A stretch of DNA of 64,000 bases from JAUNBG01 sp964442735. Lineage in GTDB: Bacteria; Planctomycetota; Planctomycetia; Pirellulales; Thermoguttaceae. A model generated the notes under the pieces. It saw nothing but the letters and a program-made list of their open reading frames with translations. It did not search any database and had not been told where the DNA came from. The translations under genes and the position numbers were made by a program. Shown here one piece after another: positions 54,528 to 63,830 of this stretch; within the stretch, counting starts at the first letter, position 1, and the number at the start of each line of letters is the position of its first letter. The stretch covers positions 23,201 to 87,200 of the forward strand of contig CAYUAP010000004.1 in assembly GCA_964442735.1 (NCBI GenBank), read 5' to 3'.

Positions 54528-55946
54528 TCAAACGACCCAATTACCACGTGGTGTTCGAGAACGCATTCGATTGGCTTCGTCGTCATTAATAAATTCCTTC
54601 TTGTTCATGTCCCATTTTAAAGGCCGATTAAGCCACTGCGCTAGAGAAATTAAAGTGGACAGGAATGTCGCTTCACAACCGCGTTCGATGGGACAGTTTG
54701 TTTCTTTTCGGGAACGTACACAATCAATGAAATTATGCCAATGACTGTCACTGGTGTATTTGGGAAGATCGACCAGCAGATCCGGTGAACTCGTTTTTAT
54801 ATAGCTTTCGCGCCCGACACAGACCCAACCATTATCACCGACAAAAATGGCACCGAACGATCCGTGTGGCTGGCCTTCCAGTCCGGGTGTCAGACGATCG
54901 ACGTTTTTATCGATCTGCCAATTGGTTGTCTGGAGAATAACGTCATTGGGATATTTAATTGTCAAAAACTTGTATTTAGTGGACGTTCCAGATGGATAGA
55001 TTTCCAGAGGCGCATTAAAGACAGGCTTTTTATGCATTTTTCCTTCATAGCAAATATGGCCGGGTCGTGGATTGGGACCGGGAAGATATTCCATACCGAG
55101 TCCCCATTGTACGATATCCAGATTGTGGACACAACCGCTGGCGATTCCACCGTTACCGAAGTCGCGGCAGAATTCCCACGGGACAACGTTAATTGGAAAT
55201 CCGAGATAATGATAACGATGATTCCAAGGGCGCCAGGGACATGGACCCAACCAGCGTTCCCAATCCAGCGATTCCGGAACAGGTTCCGCTGGAAGCTCTA
55301 TTTCCTGACTGCCATGACCTCCGGTTACATAGACATGGGTTACCTTGCCGAGTTTACCGGTTCGCGCTAAATCGACTGCATAACGGAAGTATTTGTCTGA
55401 ACGCTGTTGAAGACCCACCTGACTGATTCGACCGTTGGCTCGAACAACTTCCGACATGGAGAGACATTCGTCAATTGTCAAGGCACATGGTTTTTCGACC
55501 ATAACGTCTTTTCCGGCCAGAGCTGCCATTTTTACTGCTGTTGAATGCCATCGGTCACCCATAATGAAAATCATAGCATCGATATCGGGACGCGTCAGGA
55601 TCTCCGTAAAATCGTGATAGGGCTTGCAAGCACTATAATGATCGGAAAAATTACGACCATTATAGGCGTTCTTTACGATATTCATTGCGTTGTCCAAACG
55701 CCATTGATCGACATCACTAATACCCAGGACTTCCACCTTCGGATTGGAGGCCGCAACATTTAAATGCGCCCTGCCCAAACAGCCGATTCCGACAACACCG
55801 ACCGTTGTTCGATTGGAGGGTGAAATCTGTCCTTCAAGTCCCAAAACACTGGTTGAGAGGACAAGAGGCGATACCGCCGCTATTCCCTGTAGAAATCGCC
55901 GCCGTGTCCATTGACTGGCTGAAGAATGTGTACTTTTCTTTTTCAT
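54528..55946 (-). CDS. Gfo/Idh/MocA-family oxidoreductase with twin-arginine leader
   Basis: The start is placed at 55946 (MKKKSTHSSASQWTRRRFLQGIAAVSPLVLSTSVLG), preceded by AGGAAAGG; the upstream 20 codons are not needed. The leader has the Tat signature TRRRFLQG. The Rossmann fold follows (RTTVGVVGIGCLGRAHLNVAASNPKVEVLGISDVDQWR), with GxGxxG here read as GIGCLG. MGDRWHSTAVKMAALAGKDVMVEKPCALTIDECLSM contains the catalytic EKP lysine. It is a 472-residue periplasmic dehydrogenase-like protein, probably acting on a sugar or sugar derivative, and a paralogue of 39325-40626 (shared DRWH.TA...A..AGKD..(C/V)EKPCALTI(D/E).C). It is co-oriented with the HEAT-repeat gene downstream. Confidence 0.9.
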   Translation of the reverse strand: MKKKSTHSSASQWTRRRFLQGIAAVSPLVLSTSVLGLEGQISPSNRTTVGVVGIGCLGRAHLNVAASNPKVEVLGISDVDQWRLDNAMNIVKNAYNGRNFSDHYSACKPYHDFTEILTRPDIDAMIFIMGDRWHSTAVKMAALAGKDVMVEKPCALTIDECLSMSEVVRANGRISQVGLQQRSDKYFRYAVDLARTGKLGKVTHVYVTGGHGSQEIELPAEPVPESLDWERWLGPCPWRPWNHRYHYLGFPINVVPWEFCRDFGNGGIASGCVHNLDIVQWGLGMEYLPGPNPRPGHICYEGKMHKKPVFNAPLEIYPSGTSTKYKFLTIKYPNDVILQTTNWQIDKNVDRLTPGLEGQPHGSFGAIFVGDNGWVCVGRESYIKTSSPDLLVDLPKYTSDSHWHNFIDCVRSRKETNCPIERGCEATFLSTLISLAQWLNRPLKWDMNKKEFINDDEANRMRSRTPRGNWVV

Positions 55947-56143
55947 ATTTGTACCTTTCCTGTGAATGTAATTATAGGAGGGAACGTAACAAAGGTTGAA
56001 TTCCATTGTTATCTATACAATATTTTCAACGTGATATTGAAAAATCAATTCATTTGTATATAATTTTAATGGTTTTGAAATACATTGTCTATAGCGGGAT
56101 AAAAGAAATAGAAATTTTTATTAAAAACAATAAAGGAAATACA

Positions 56144-56809
56144 ATGATAAAGCGTAAAAAATGGCTGAAATATATTCTTTACGGTTTTATGGCTTTTTTC
56201 TTGATATTAATTATATATGGTATCTCGCTCTACTGTCGGCGTAACGCGATTCTTCATGATTATGTCGAAAAAGAACTGGCTGCGAAATATCCATCGCTCG
56301 GATGTAAACTCAATACGGTTTCTTTTTCCGACGATGGCAAGGGAATTCAGGCGGAAACCATAAAAATTGGTCACGGAGCGGAACCGGATTGTGAAATCGG
56401 CCAATTAAAGGTCGATGTCGATTTATCACTGGGGAATCTCCGAAAAGGAAACTTTAAACCAACGAGGTTGGTTTTAAAGGATATGATCATTCGATTGAAA
56501 TCAAAAAAACTCCTCAAGGGTTTTCATCAGAAATTAAAGGAGATCATAACCGATCAAATGGCATGGCCTGTCGTACTATCCGATTTACAGATTATATGTC
56601 TTCCCGATTCCAATTCTAAAAAAAAATCGGAAACCTCGTCCAAAATTACATTGAAATTCAATCCACCCGGTACTGTTGAAAAAGATGGCAAAAAGAATAC
56701 GAACTGGACCGTCGAAGGAACCTCGGACCGTTCCAACGGCAGTCCATTGCCTTATAATGGCGAAATATCGACCAAACTTGAAGAATGGCTCCTAAAAACT
56801 TTCTCGTAA
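56144..56809 (+). CDS. Single-span membrane protein, AsmA-like
   Basis: The start is set at 56144 (MIKRKKWLKYILYGFMAFFLILIIYGISLYCRR), where AAAGGAAATACA provides a ribosome-binding site; an in-frame extension to 56006 has none. One N-terminal membrane helix is followed by about 190 extracytoplasmic residues with alternating beta pattern (KYPSLGCKLNTVSFSDDGKGIQAETIKIG; LKVDVDLSLGNLRKGNFKPTRLVLKDMIIRLKSKK). This resembles the N-terminal part of AsmA-like or other bridge-like lipid-transfer proteins but is far shorter than typical members, so it is either a stand-alone module or a truncated gene. Divergent from the 55946 gene and convergent with the GH62 gene. Confidence 0.6.
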   Translation: MIKRKKWLKYILYGFMAFFLILIIYGISLYCRRNAILHDYVEKELAAKYPSLGCKLNTVSFSDDGKGIQAETIKIGHGAEPDCEIGQLKVDVDLSLGNLRKGNFKPTRLVLKDMIIRLKSKKLLKGFHQKLKEIITDQMAWPVVLSDLQIICLPDSNSKKKSETSSKITLKFNPPGTVEKDGKKNTNWTVEGTSDRSNGSPLPYNGEISTKLEEWLLKTFS

Positions 56810-56826
56810 AAGATACATACTCCCAT

Positions 56827-57912
56827 TTATTTCTGCTCCAGTATTCCTAATTTCCATGGAATTTCGCCATATTTTCGTGGACGAATCTCTTTATCGAGAG
56901 TACCTTGGTAGAGTAGTTTCCAGCCGGTCGGATCGATTTCCATTTTTTCGTCGTATCCGGATCGGAACAGTTCTCCGTGACTAAAATTCTCTGTCCAGAC
57001 GGGTCCGTTAAACTGAACGTTTTTGACTCCAGCGAAAAGATTTTCATTCGATGCGGCCAACGGTTTCCATTCACCGTCCAATTGGTCGGCAATATATGCC
57101 TTGTATACGCGATGTCCTTTAATATCGTCCGTATCATTATCCAACGCTTTTTTATTTATGGCTTCGATGATCGTCAGATATTGATTTTTACCCTTGATTT
57201 TATAGGTATGACTCGCTTCGAAAATATCGCCGTGAATGGCCAGTTTCGGTTCCGACCAGCCATAGGGAAAGGCGTCAAGAGTTGTTTCCTCGCGCCACAT
57301 ATCACCATTATTTGTTGTAAAAAAGAGATGGGCTTTGGTATCGTCGCAGATAACCCAGTAATCAAGACCGGCAGTCGTTCTTTTTTTATTGTCCGCATGA
57401 TAGACAGGACATTTTAGATCCATTGGTTTTAAAGGGGACCAGGAGTTCGGATCTGCGATATTATCTGTCGTACAAAACGCGGGTCCGTAATTTCCTCCGT
57501 AATCTCTTTTCCAATCCGGACTGGACGCTTGACAAATCATGTACCATTTTTTATGTGGTGAACAATAAAAGACCTGTGGTGCACAATAATAGCCGGGATG
57601 TATTTTCAGAAGAACTCGTTCGGCCTTGTTGGCGTTCTTCCAGTCGGCAAATGACAGGAACTCAACCTGATGTGTTCGTTTAACACTTCGTATGGTCATA
57701 AAAAGATAATTCATTCCCTTGTAATGGACTATGGATGGATCCTTAACCGAATAGCAAGGATCTTCTGGACGTTCTATCGGCGATACCAATGGGCCGGTCG
57801 ATTTCCATTCGAACGAACGCTCTTGGGCTGTTAATGACGAAACAATAAACGACGAAACACTTAATATTGCCATCGTAAAGGATAGAAACTGGACAAATTT
57901 CATTTTTGTCAT
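56827..57912 (-). CDS. Secreted GH62 alpha-L-arabinofuranosidase
   Basis: The 361-residue protein has a signal peptide (MKFVQFLSFTMAILSVSSFIVSSLTAQ; the ATG three codons later is an equally good start). The GH62 five-bladed propeller motifs are visible: FEWKSTGPLVSP, YSVKDPSIVHYKGMNYLFMT (catalytic-base Asp), GYYCAPQVFYCSPHKKWYMICQ, TAGLDYWVICDDTKAHLFFTTNNG (second Asp), GDIFEASHTYKIKGKNQYLTIIEAI (acid Glu), FSHGELFRSGYDEKMEIDP and PWKLGILEQ. GH62 enzymes remove arabinofuranose from arabinoxylan. It lies directly downstream of the ribulokinase gene on the same strand, so arabinose release and phosphorylation are encoded together. Confidence 0.9.
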   Translation of the reverse strand: MTKMKFVQFLSFTMAILSVSSFIVSSLTAQERSFEWKSTGPLVSPIERPEDPCYSVKDPSIVHYKGMNYLFMTIRSVKRTHQVEFLSFADWKNANKAERVLLKIHPGYYCAPQVFYCSPHKKWYMICQASSPDWKRDYGGNYGPAFCTTDNIADPNSWSPLKPMDLKCPVYHADNKKRTTAGLDYWVICDDTKAHLFFTTNNGDMWREETTLDAFPYGWSEPKLAIHGDIFEASHTYKIKGKNQYLTIIEAINKKALDNDTDDIKGHRVYKAYIADQLDGEWKPLAASNENLFAGVKNVQFNGPVWTENFSHGELFRSGYDEKMEIDPTGWKLLYQGTLDKEIRPRKYGEIPWKLGILEQK

Positions 57913-57999
57913 TATGTCTCCTTTAAAGAGGTCCTATGTTATATTTTCTGTAATAATTGTTATCTATGGAGAGAATGGGGAAACGGTTCCCATTCAATT

Positions 58000-58047
58000 G
58001 AAATTAATGTCTTGTGAAATTAATGTCTTGTGAAATTAATGTCTTGC
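58000..58047. repeat. Stop-codon-containing tandem repeat, 16-bp unit x3
   Basis: GAAATTAATGTCTTGT at 58000-58015 and 58016-58031, and GAAATTAATGTCTTGC at 58032-58047. The last copy contains the araB stop (58036-58038, - strand). The repeated stops are 16 bases apart, so they fall in all three frames. Confidence 0.9.
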
Positions 58048-59730
58048 TTTTTCTCGAATAGCGGTCAGTTTGTGCATAATCAGCGCAAGGTCGCTCTGTT
58101 TTTCGCCACCGAATACCGCATATAATTGACGATAGAGTTCGTATAACGAAGCATAAACGGAAACAGCTTTTTTATTGGGTCGATAGACTTTACCTTTAAC
58201 GCCGGTCATTTTTTTCTGTGCCTGTTCCGTTGTTTTATAACCACCTCCTGCAACAGCTCCGAAGATAGCGGCTCCCAGCGCACAGGTCTGCGCACTACGA
58301 CTTGTTTTCATCGGTCGATTTAGTATGTCGGCGTAGATCTGCATTAAAAGTGAATTTTTCTCCGCGATACCGCCGGTACAAACGACCTCTTTTATGGGAA
58401 TACCATATTCTTCCAATCGCTTAATAATGGTTAGAGCTCCGAAGGCGGTACCTTCAATTAAAGCTCGATAGATTTCCGCTGCCGTCGTATGCAGTGTTTG
58501 ACCGATTAGCAATCCGGTTAAAAGTGGATCGGATAAAAGGGAACGATTACCGTTATTCCAATCGAGAGCGAGAAGGCCGTTGGCTCCCGGCGCTAGTTTT
58601 CCGGCCTCTTCCGTCAACCAGATATGGGGATCGACACCCTTTTTACGCGAGCCGTTGTTCCCTTGAGAGAGAAGCTGAACGAACCAGTTAAAGATATCGC
58701 CAACAGCGGGCTGGCCCGCCTCGCACCCATACATGCCTGGTATAATGGAACCGGGAACGACCCCACACAGTCCGGGAATATTAGGAATATTCGAGTCGAA
58801 TGGATAAACGGTCATTTCGCAGGCACTGGTACCGAGAACTGCTACGAGACGGCCCGGCTTAACTCCCGCTCCAACAGCCCCGAGATGTGCGTCTACGGAT
58901 CCTACCGCAACCGGCGTGTTAGACTTTAGGCCCGTTTTACGGGCTATTTCCTCTGTTAAGAGTCCAGCTACTCTATCGGCGGTTGATGCCCGCATAAAGA
59001 ATTTACGATAGCGAACGAGGTCGCTATCAAGTTTCGCGAAGAATTGTTCGGAAGGAGGTCCACCCCAGTATTCGTGAAATAACGCTTTATGACCTGCTCC
59101 ACAAATACCACGGACAAGAATTTCCGGTTTCAGACTGCCAGTTATATAACCGGGTACAAAATCGGAGCATTCGACCCAGGAGTAGGCGGCCTTAAAAACT
59201 TCAGGATTTTCCACTTTACAATGAAGTATCTTGGCCCAGAACCATTCGCTACTGAATTTACCACCACAGTTATCTAAATAACCAGTCGCATCTTCATGGA
59301 CTAATTCTGTTATCCGATCTGCTTCCTGCCAGGAAGAATGATCTTTCCAGAGCCAAGCCTGGGCTGCCAGTTCGTTTTCAAATTCAGGGAGAAAAGCTAG
59401 TGGAATTCCTTGCTTGTTGACGGGCATTGGAGTCGAACTTGTAGCGTCGATTCCGATGCCGATAATATCATCCACCTTAATTCCGTTTTTTTTGGCTATT
59501 GTAACCGCCTGCCGTACCGTTTTGATAAATCCGTAAATATAGACGGCGGGATTCTGGCGGGCAACCAGTGGATTATCCGGGTCGATTAGAATACCATTTT
59601 CACCGCCGGGATAATTCCATATGGTAGTTGCTAGTTCTGAACCGTCGGTTATATCGACAATTAAGGCACGAACACTATTCGTTCCGAAATCGACACCAAC
59701 GGCATATTGATGTTTGGTCTCTTTTTTCAC
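58036..59730 (-). CDS. araB: L-ribulokinase
   Basis: The GTG at 59730 (VKKETKHQYAVGVDFGTNSVRALIVDI) is chosen, because AGGAAAACAGAA precedes it and the predicted -10 lies about 100 bases upstream; the longer frame to 59826 would start almost at the transcription start. The 564-residue product has the FGGY-kinase fold: VGVDFGTNSVRA for ATP, GIGIDATSSTPMPV, CSDFVPGYITGSLKPE, VAVGSVDAHLGAVGAGVKPG, and the closing GTSACEMTV and CTGGIAEKNSLLMQIYADILNRPM. It phosphorylates L-ribulose to L-ribulose 5-phosphate. araA and araD are not in the window; the symporter is divergent. Confidence 0.9.
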   Translation of the reverse strand: MKKETKHQYAVGVDFGTNSVRALIVDITDGSELATTIWNYPGGENGILIDPDNPLVARQNPAVYIYGFIKTVRQAVTIAKKNGIKVDDIIGIGIDATSSTPMPVNKQGIPLAFLPEFENELAAQAWLWKDHSSWQEADRITELVHEDATGYLDNCGGKFSSEWFWAKILHCKVENPEVFKAAYSWVECSDFVPGYITGSLKPEILVRGICGAGHKALFHEYWGGPPSEQFFAKLDSDLVRYRKFFMRASTADRVAGLLTEEIARKTGLKSNTPVAVGSVDAHLGAVGAGVKPGRLVAVLGTSACEMTVYPFDSNIPNIPGLCGVVPGSIIPGMYGCEAGQPAVGDIFNWFVQLLSQGNNGSRKKGVDPHIWLTEEAGKLAPGANGLLALDWNNGNRSLLSDPLLTGLLIGQTLHTTAAEIYRALIEGTAFGALTIIKRLEEYGIPIKEVVCTGGIAEKNSLLMQIYADILNRPMKTSRSAQTCALGAAIFGAVAGGGYKTTEQAQKKMTGVKGKVYRPNKKAVSVYASLYELYRQLYAVFGGEKQSDLALIMHKLTAIREKARH

Positions 59731-59834
59731 TTCTGTTTTCCTGTTATCTGTTCCTGTTGTTGATGGGAAACCGGGCCGGTGGTGTACCAGCCTTCTCGGA
59801 TGGTTTTTAGGTTCTTTCCTGTACAATTTCCATA

Positions 59835-59863
59835 ATTTTAGATAATTAAAATTGTCTTGTCAA
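59835..59863 (-). promoter_or_regulatory. araB promoter with palindrome filling the spacer
   Basis: On the - strand, TTGACA (59863-59858) and TAAAAT (59840-59835) are 17 bases apart. GATAATTAAAATTGTC at 59841-59856 is a 16-bp palindrome that fills the spacer, with arms GATAATT/AATTGTC differing at one pair. A repressor bound there would block polymerase; the regulator is not in the window. Confidence 0.65.
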
Positions 59864-59892
59864 CATTTTTATATATTTAAATTGAGAAATTT

Positions 59893-59921
59893 TTGGCAAA
59901 CTACTTGTCGTCGACTGTAAT
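59893..59921 (+). promoter_or_regulatory. Candidate promoter for the symporter gene
   Basis: TTGGCA at 59893-59898 and TGTAAT at 59916-59921 with a 17-base spacer, 73 bases before the start of the symporter gene. A TTGTCG box 12 bases later could serve instead. Confidence 0.4.
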
Positions 59922-59994
59922 ATTTGCTTTAATAAATGAAAGTGTTTATGTATTACAGATTCCTATCCTTTATTTAGCATGAAAAGGGGTAATA

Positions 59995-61839
59995 ATGTCA
60001 TTTCATTTACCGGAAGCACTACATCTCCCGGATTATATTATATTGATTGTCTATTTCGGGGCCATGCTGGGAATTGGTCTATGGACCATGCGTCGTTCAA
60101 GTAAAAGTTCGAGTGAATTCTTTTTGAGCGGTCAGAATATGACCTGGTGGCTTTTGGGATTTTCTCTGGTGGCGACGACCTTTGCTTCGGATACACCGAA
60201 TTTGGTGACTGGTTTGGTACGAACGCAGGGGGTTGCGGGTAACTGGGTTTGGTGGGCCTTTTTACTAACAGGAATGACAACCGTTTTCATCTATGCCAAA
60301 CTATGGCGGCGTCTCAACGTTATGACCGATATTGAGTTCTACGAAGTACGATACAGTGGTAAAGCGGCTGCTTTTTTGCGCGGATTTCGAACTATCTATC
60401 TCGGTCTGATTGTCAATACGGTTGTTATGGCGAATGTTATTCTGGCCATTATCAAAATATTGAATATTATGCTTGGGATCAAACCCGAGATAACCGTTGT
60501 TTTCGCGAGTATTATAACAGTTTTCTTTTCCGCGATGGGTGGTTTGTCCGCTGTAATTTGGGCCGATTTTGTTCTGTTTTTAATCTCAATGGGAGGGGCG
60601 ATTATGGCGGCGATCTATATTTTGATGCTTCCAGAGGTCGGCGGTATGTCTGGTCTATTATCCAATCCGGATGTCGTCAGTAAAATGTCGGTTCTTCCCG
60701 ACTTTAGTAATTGGGATATGGTTTTGACCCTTTTGGTTGTTCCTCTAGCGGTCCAATGGTGGAGTGCTTGGTATCCGGGCGCGGAACCGGGCGGGGGAAG
60801 TTTCGGAGCTCAACGGATGTTTGCCGCAAAAAATGAATCGCACGCTATTGGGGCAACGCTTTTTTTCAATTTCTGTCATTACGCTGTTCGGCCTTGGCCT
60901 TGGATTCTTGTTGCTCTGGCGTCGATCATCGTGTTTCCGAATCTCGAATCACTGCGGACCGCATTTCCCAATATGCCGGAACATATGTTGAAGGACGACA
61001 TGGCCTATCCGGCGATGCTGACACGTCTGCCTCCCGGTTTGTTCGGGCTAATGATCGCATCACTTTTTGCCGCCTTTATGTCTACGGTTGCTACTTTACT
61101 GAACCTCGGTTCCTCCTATATGGTGAACGATTTTCATCATCGATTTGTCAATAAAAACGCATCGGAAAAAGAACTGGTTTTATTCGGGCGTATTTGGACC
61201 GTTATTCTAATGGTACTGGCCTGTATTCTTGCCATGCAGTTGGAAGGGGCGGTTCAGAATTTCGAGATTCTTCTACAAATAGGTGCGGGGACCGGTCTCA
61301 TCTTTTTAATCCGTTGGTTTTGGTGGCGGGTCAATGCCTATAGTGAAATAGCGGCAATGCTGATTGCGTTTCCGGTCGCCATCTATTTCCAGTTGATTCA
61401 TAAACATCTATGGGCGGTTACATTACCGGATGGAAGGGTTGGTCTTCCCGACTGGCTCAATTTCAGTAGTAGTACCCAACTTGTTTTGGGTGTAATCATA
61501 ACAACGGTTGGATGGATAACGGTTACATTATTAACTCCGCCGGACGATGAAAAAACACTTCGACAGTTTTTAGTACGAACCAGGGCGGGCGGTCCCGGTT
61601 GGCGCAAGATCATTCAGAAGGCGGAGGCGGAAGGACAGCCGATTGAAGGTATGGATCAGACGTGTAACTTGTCCTTGGGAATCCTATGTTCGGTGATCGG
61701 ATGTATTGCCGTTTATGCAGCTTTGTTTGCAACTGGTGCTTTATTATATGGACAATTTATTTTAGGGGGCATCTTGGCCCTTGTCGCTGTGGCAGGATCG
61801 ATTATATTATTTAAGACGTGGAATGCGGTTCGCAAGTAG
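59995..61839 (+). CDS. Sodium:solute symporter (SSS family)
   Basis: The 614-residue protein has about 14 hydrophobic helices. The SSS signature features are present: DYIILIVYFGAMLGIGLWTMRRSSKSSSEFFLSGQNMTWWLLGFSLVATTFASDTPNLVTGL (helices 1-2 with the Na+-site segment), WRRLNVMTDIEFYEVRYSGKAAAFLRGFR, FVLFLISMGGAIMAAIYIL, and LPPGLFGLMIASLFAAFMSTVATLLNLGSSYMVNDFHHRFV, the family's helix-8 Na+ motif. It is divergent from araB with shared control sequence, so it is the most likely L-arabinose or arabinoside importer; substrate assignment is inferred from context alone. AAAAGGGG precedes the ATG. Confidence 0.88.
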   Translation: MSFHLPEALHLPDYIILIVYFGAMLGIGLWTMRRSSKSSSEFFLSGQNMTWWLLGFSLVATTFASDTPNLVTGLVRTQGVAGNWVWWAFLLTGMTTVFIYAKLWRRLNVMTDIEFYEVRYSGKAAAFLRGFRTIYLGLIVNTVVMANVILAIIKILNIMLGIKPEITVVFASIITVFFSAMGGLSAVIWADFVLFLISMGGAIMAAIYILMLPEVGGMSGLLSNPDVVSKMSVLPDFSNWDMVLTLLVVPLAVQWWSAWYPGAEPGGGSFGAQRMFAAKNESHAIGATLFFNFCHYAVRPWPWILVALASIIVFPNLESLRTAFPNMPEHMLKDDMAYPAMLTRLPPGLFGLMIASLFAAFMSTVATLLNLGSSYMVNDFHHRFVNKNASEKELVLFGRIWTVILMVLACILAMQLEGAVQNFEILLQIGAGTGLIFLIRWFWWRVNAYSEIAAMLIAFPVAIYFQLIHKHLWAVTLPDGRVGLPDWLNFSSSTQLVLGVIITTVGWITVTLLTPPDDEKTLRQFLVRTRAGGPGWRKIIQKAEAEGQPIEGMDQTCNLSLGILCSVIGCIAVYAALFATGALLYGQFILGGILALVAVAGSIILFKTWNAVRK

Positions 61840-62044
61840 CCATTGATAGTAGTGGTCTTGCTGTAGGGCGATTTTCCTGAATTTTCATAAAATAACGATA
61901 ATAATTAATTTATTTTCATTAAATAGCCGGATTGAGGAAAGGTCCTTTTTTCGAGTTTTTTTATATTCTTCGAAAAATCGGAAGAGAATTCGAAAAAATT
62001 TATCGCATGACAATTAAGTTTTATAATTAAGGAAAATAGACAAA

Positions 62045-63454
62045 ATGGCATTTTCATTGGAGAAACCAAACGCGTTTTATGATAAATTTGAGCGCAAGGG
62101 TGGTAATTTAGAAACGACACATTATTGTCCGGGCTGCGGTCATGGAATTGTCCACAAATTATTGGCCGAAACAATGGACGAGTTGGGGATTCAGGATCGA
62201 ACGATCATGGTGGACGCGATTGGCTGTTCGGTTTTCAAGTATTATTATTTTGAAGCTTCGTCCGTATCTGTGGGCCATGGTCGGGCACCAGCGGCGGGAA
62301 CGGCGATTTCACGTGCCCATTCAGACGCTATTACCATATCCTATCAAGGGGACGGCGACTTGAGTTCTATTGGTATGAGCCATATTATACACGCGGCCAA
62401 TCGGGGTGAAAATCTTATTGTCATTTTCATTAACAATAATAATTATGGAATGACGGGTGGTCAAATAGCGCCGACGACATTAATTGGGCAAAAGACAACG
62501 ACGTCTCCTTTCGGTCGTAATCCTCTTAACGAGGGGTACCCCATACATATGTCCGAGTTGATTGCCAATTTACAAGCGCCGGTCCTATCGGCTCGAACGG
62601 CGGTCAATACACCTCCCCATATTCGAGAGACGAAACGCTTGTTGCAACGTGGTCTTCAGGCGCAGTGTGATAAAAAAGGATTTGTTTTAATTGAAATCTT
62701 GTCTCCTTGTCCGACGAACTGGCATAAAACGCCGGTTGAAGCCTGTCAATGGATCGAGAATGAAGTGATTAAGACCTATCCGTTAGGGATTTGGAAGGAT
62801 GAAATTGATAGTCGGGAACCGCAGATTCGAACGCGGAGAACGCCTAATTATCAAGAATGTGTTAATATGTTGGGGATACAGGCTCCTGATTTATTTTCCG
62901 ACCAATCGTGGGCCTATACCGGAAAAGAATTACGCATTAAAGTGGCCGGATTTGGTGGACAGGGAGTTCTGTCGCTTGGTTTAGCTCTGGCGAATATGAA
63001 TATGCGTAAAGGTCGGGAAGTTACATGGCTTCCGTCCTATGGTCCAGAAATGCGTGGTGGGGTTGCCAACTGTTCTATTGTTGTCAGTGACAAGCCAATT
63101 GGATCGCCTGTTGTGGAACGTCCTGATATTCTGGTCGCCATGAATCAGCCTTCTTTAGCGAAATTTGGTCCTCTTGTCCCGGAAGAAGGGACGATCTTCT
63201 ATAATAAAACCATGGTTGATCAAGTGCCGGAAGGACTTGTTGCTCGACTCTGTCCTCTGGACGCTACGGATATCGCGATTCAGGCAGGTAATATCAAAGC
63301 GGCTAATATGGTTTTTTTAGCCTTTATTGCCAATGTTATGAAATTGTTCTCCTGGAAGGAAATCGAGCAGTATTTAACCGATCAGTTCAAAAAAGATACT
63401 GTTCGGGAACTGAATAAAGTGGCCGCCCAATCCGGCTGGAACGCAACCGTATGA
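62045..63454 (+). CDS. 2-oxoacid:ferredoxin oxidoreductase, fused beta-gamma subunit
   Basis: The 469-residue protein joins two subunits that are often separate. Residues 1-295 are the TPP-binding beta subunit: HYCPGCGHGIVHKLL (cysteines), DAIGCSVFKYYYFE, GDGDLSSIGMSHIIHAANRGENLIVIFINNNNYGMTGGQ (TPP motif) and SPCPTNW. Residues about 300-469 are the gamma subunit: RIKVAGFGGQGVLSLGLALANMNMRKGREVTWLPSYGPEMRGGVANCSIVVSDKPIGSP. It would decarboxylate 2-oxoglutarate or another 2-oxoacid with ferredoxin as acceptor. The alpha subunit (KorA) and a ferredoxin subunit are not within the 205 bp upstream or elsewhere in the window. KorA is usually the neighbour, so its absence here is notable. GGAAAATAGACAAA precedes the ATG. 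Confidence 0.9.
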   Translation: MAFSLEKPNAFYDKFERKGGNLETTHYCPGCGHGIVHKLLAETMDELGIQDRTIMVDAIGCSVFKYYYFEASSVSVGHGRAPAAGTAISRAHSDAITISYQGDGDLSSIGMSHIIHAANRGENLIVIFINNNNYGMTGGQIAPTTLIGQKTTTSPFGRNPLNEGYPIHMSELIANLQAPVLSARTAVNTPPHIRETKRLLQRGLQAQCDKKGFVLIEILSPCPTNWHKTPVEACQWIENEVIKTYPLGIWKDEIDSREPQIRTRRTPNYQECVNMLGIQAPDLFSDQSWAYTGKELRIKVAGFGGQGVLSLGLALANMNMRKGREVTWLPSYGPEMRGGVANCSIVVSDKPIGSPVVERPDILVAMNQPSLAKFGPLVPEEGTIFYNKTMVDQVPEGLVARLCPLDATDIAIQAGNIKAANMVFLAFIANVMKLFSWKEIEQYLTDQFKKDTVRELNKVAAQSGWNATV

Positions 63455-63627
63455 TAATATTTGAAGTGAAGACTAATATTCGAACTTCAATATATTTTCG
63501 GCGAATAATATTTATTTGAAAAATTTTTGAAAAAATAATGGCTGAATAATGATTTCGTTTAAATTGTCAATTTTAAATTTTCTATTTTAAATTGTCTATG
63601 ATGAACGAAATCACCAGTTTTTATTTT
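63455..63627. other. AT-rich spacer after the oxidoreductase gene
   Basis: No gene seen. Contains loose direct repeats of AATTTTAAATTGTC-like sequence near 63565-63597. Confidence 0.45.
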
Positions 63628-63830
63628 GTAACCGTTCACGGATATAAAGTGAAATAACGGATAATACTGATTTTCACAGATAGTTTTTGGCAAACAAACT
63701 TTTTTATGATAAAATTATTTATTATAATAGTTAAAATGTTAGTTTGTTGTTGTAAAATTAGTATTTTATGGCAGACTATCCGTGTTTATCCGTGATATCA
63801 GTGGTTCCAAAATCGTTTGTGAATGGTTAC
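63628..63830. mobile_element. Family B (IS66-like MITE) copy 5
   Basis: A 203-bp element starting GTAACCGTTCACGGATATAA and ending GTGAATGGTTAC, in the same orientation as copy 4. No matching 8-bp flank, because its right side has been amplified (next feature). Confidence 0.82.

Noticed and set aside
59731..59826. Longer N-terminus for araB
   Set aside because: Would start from a TTG almost at the predicted transcription start, and the extra residues do not resemble ribulokinase.
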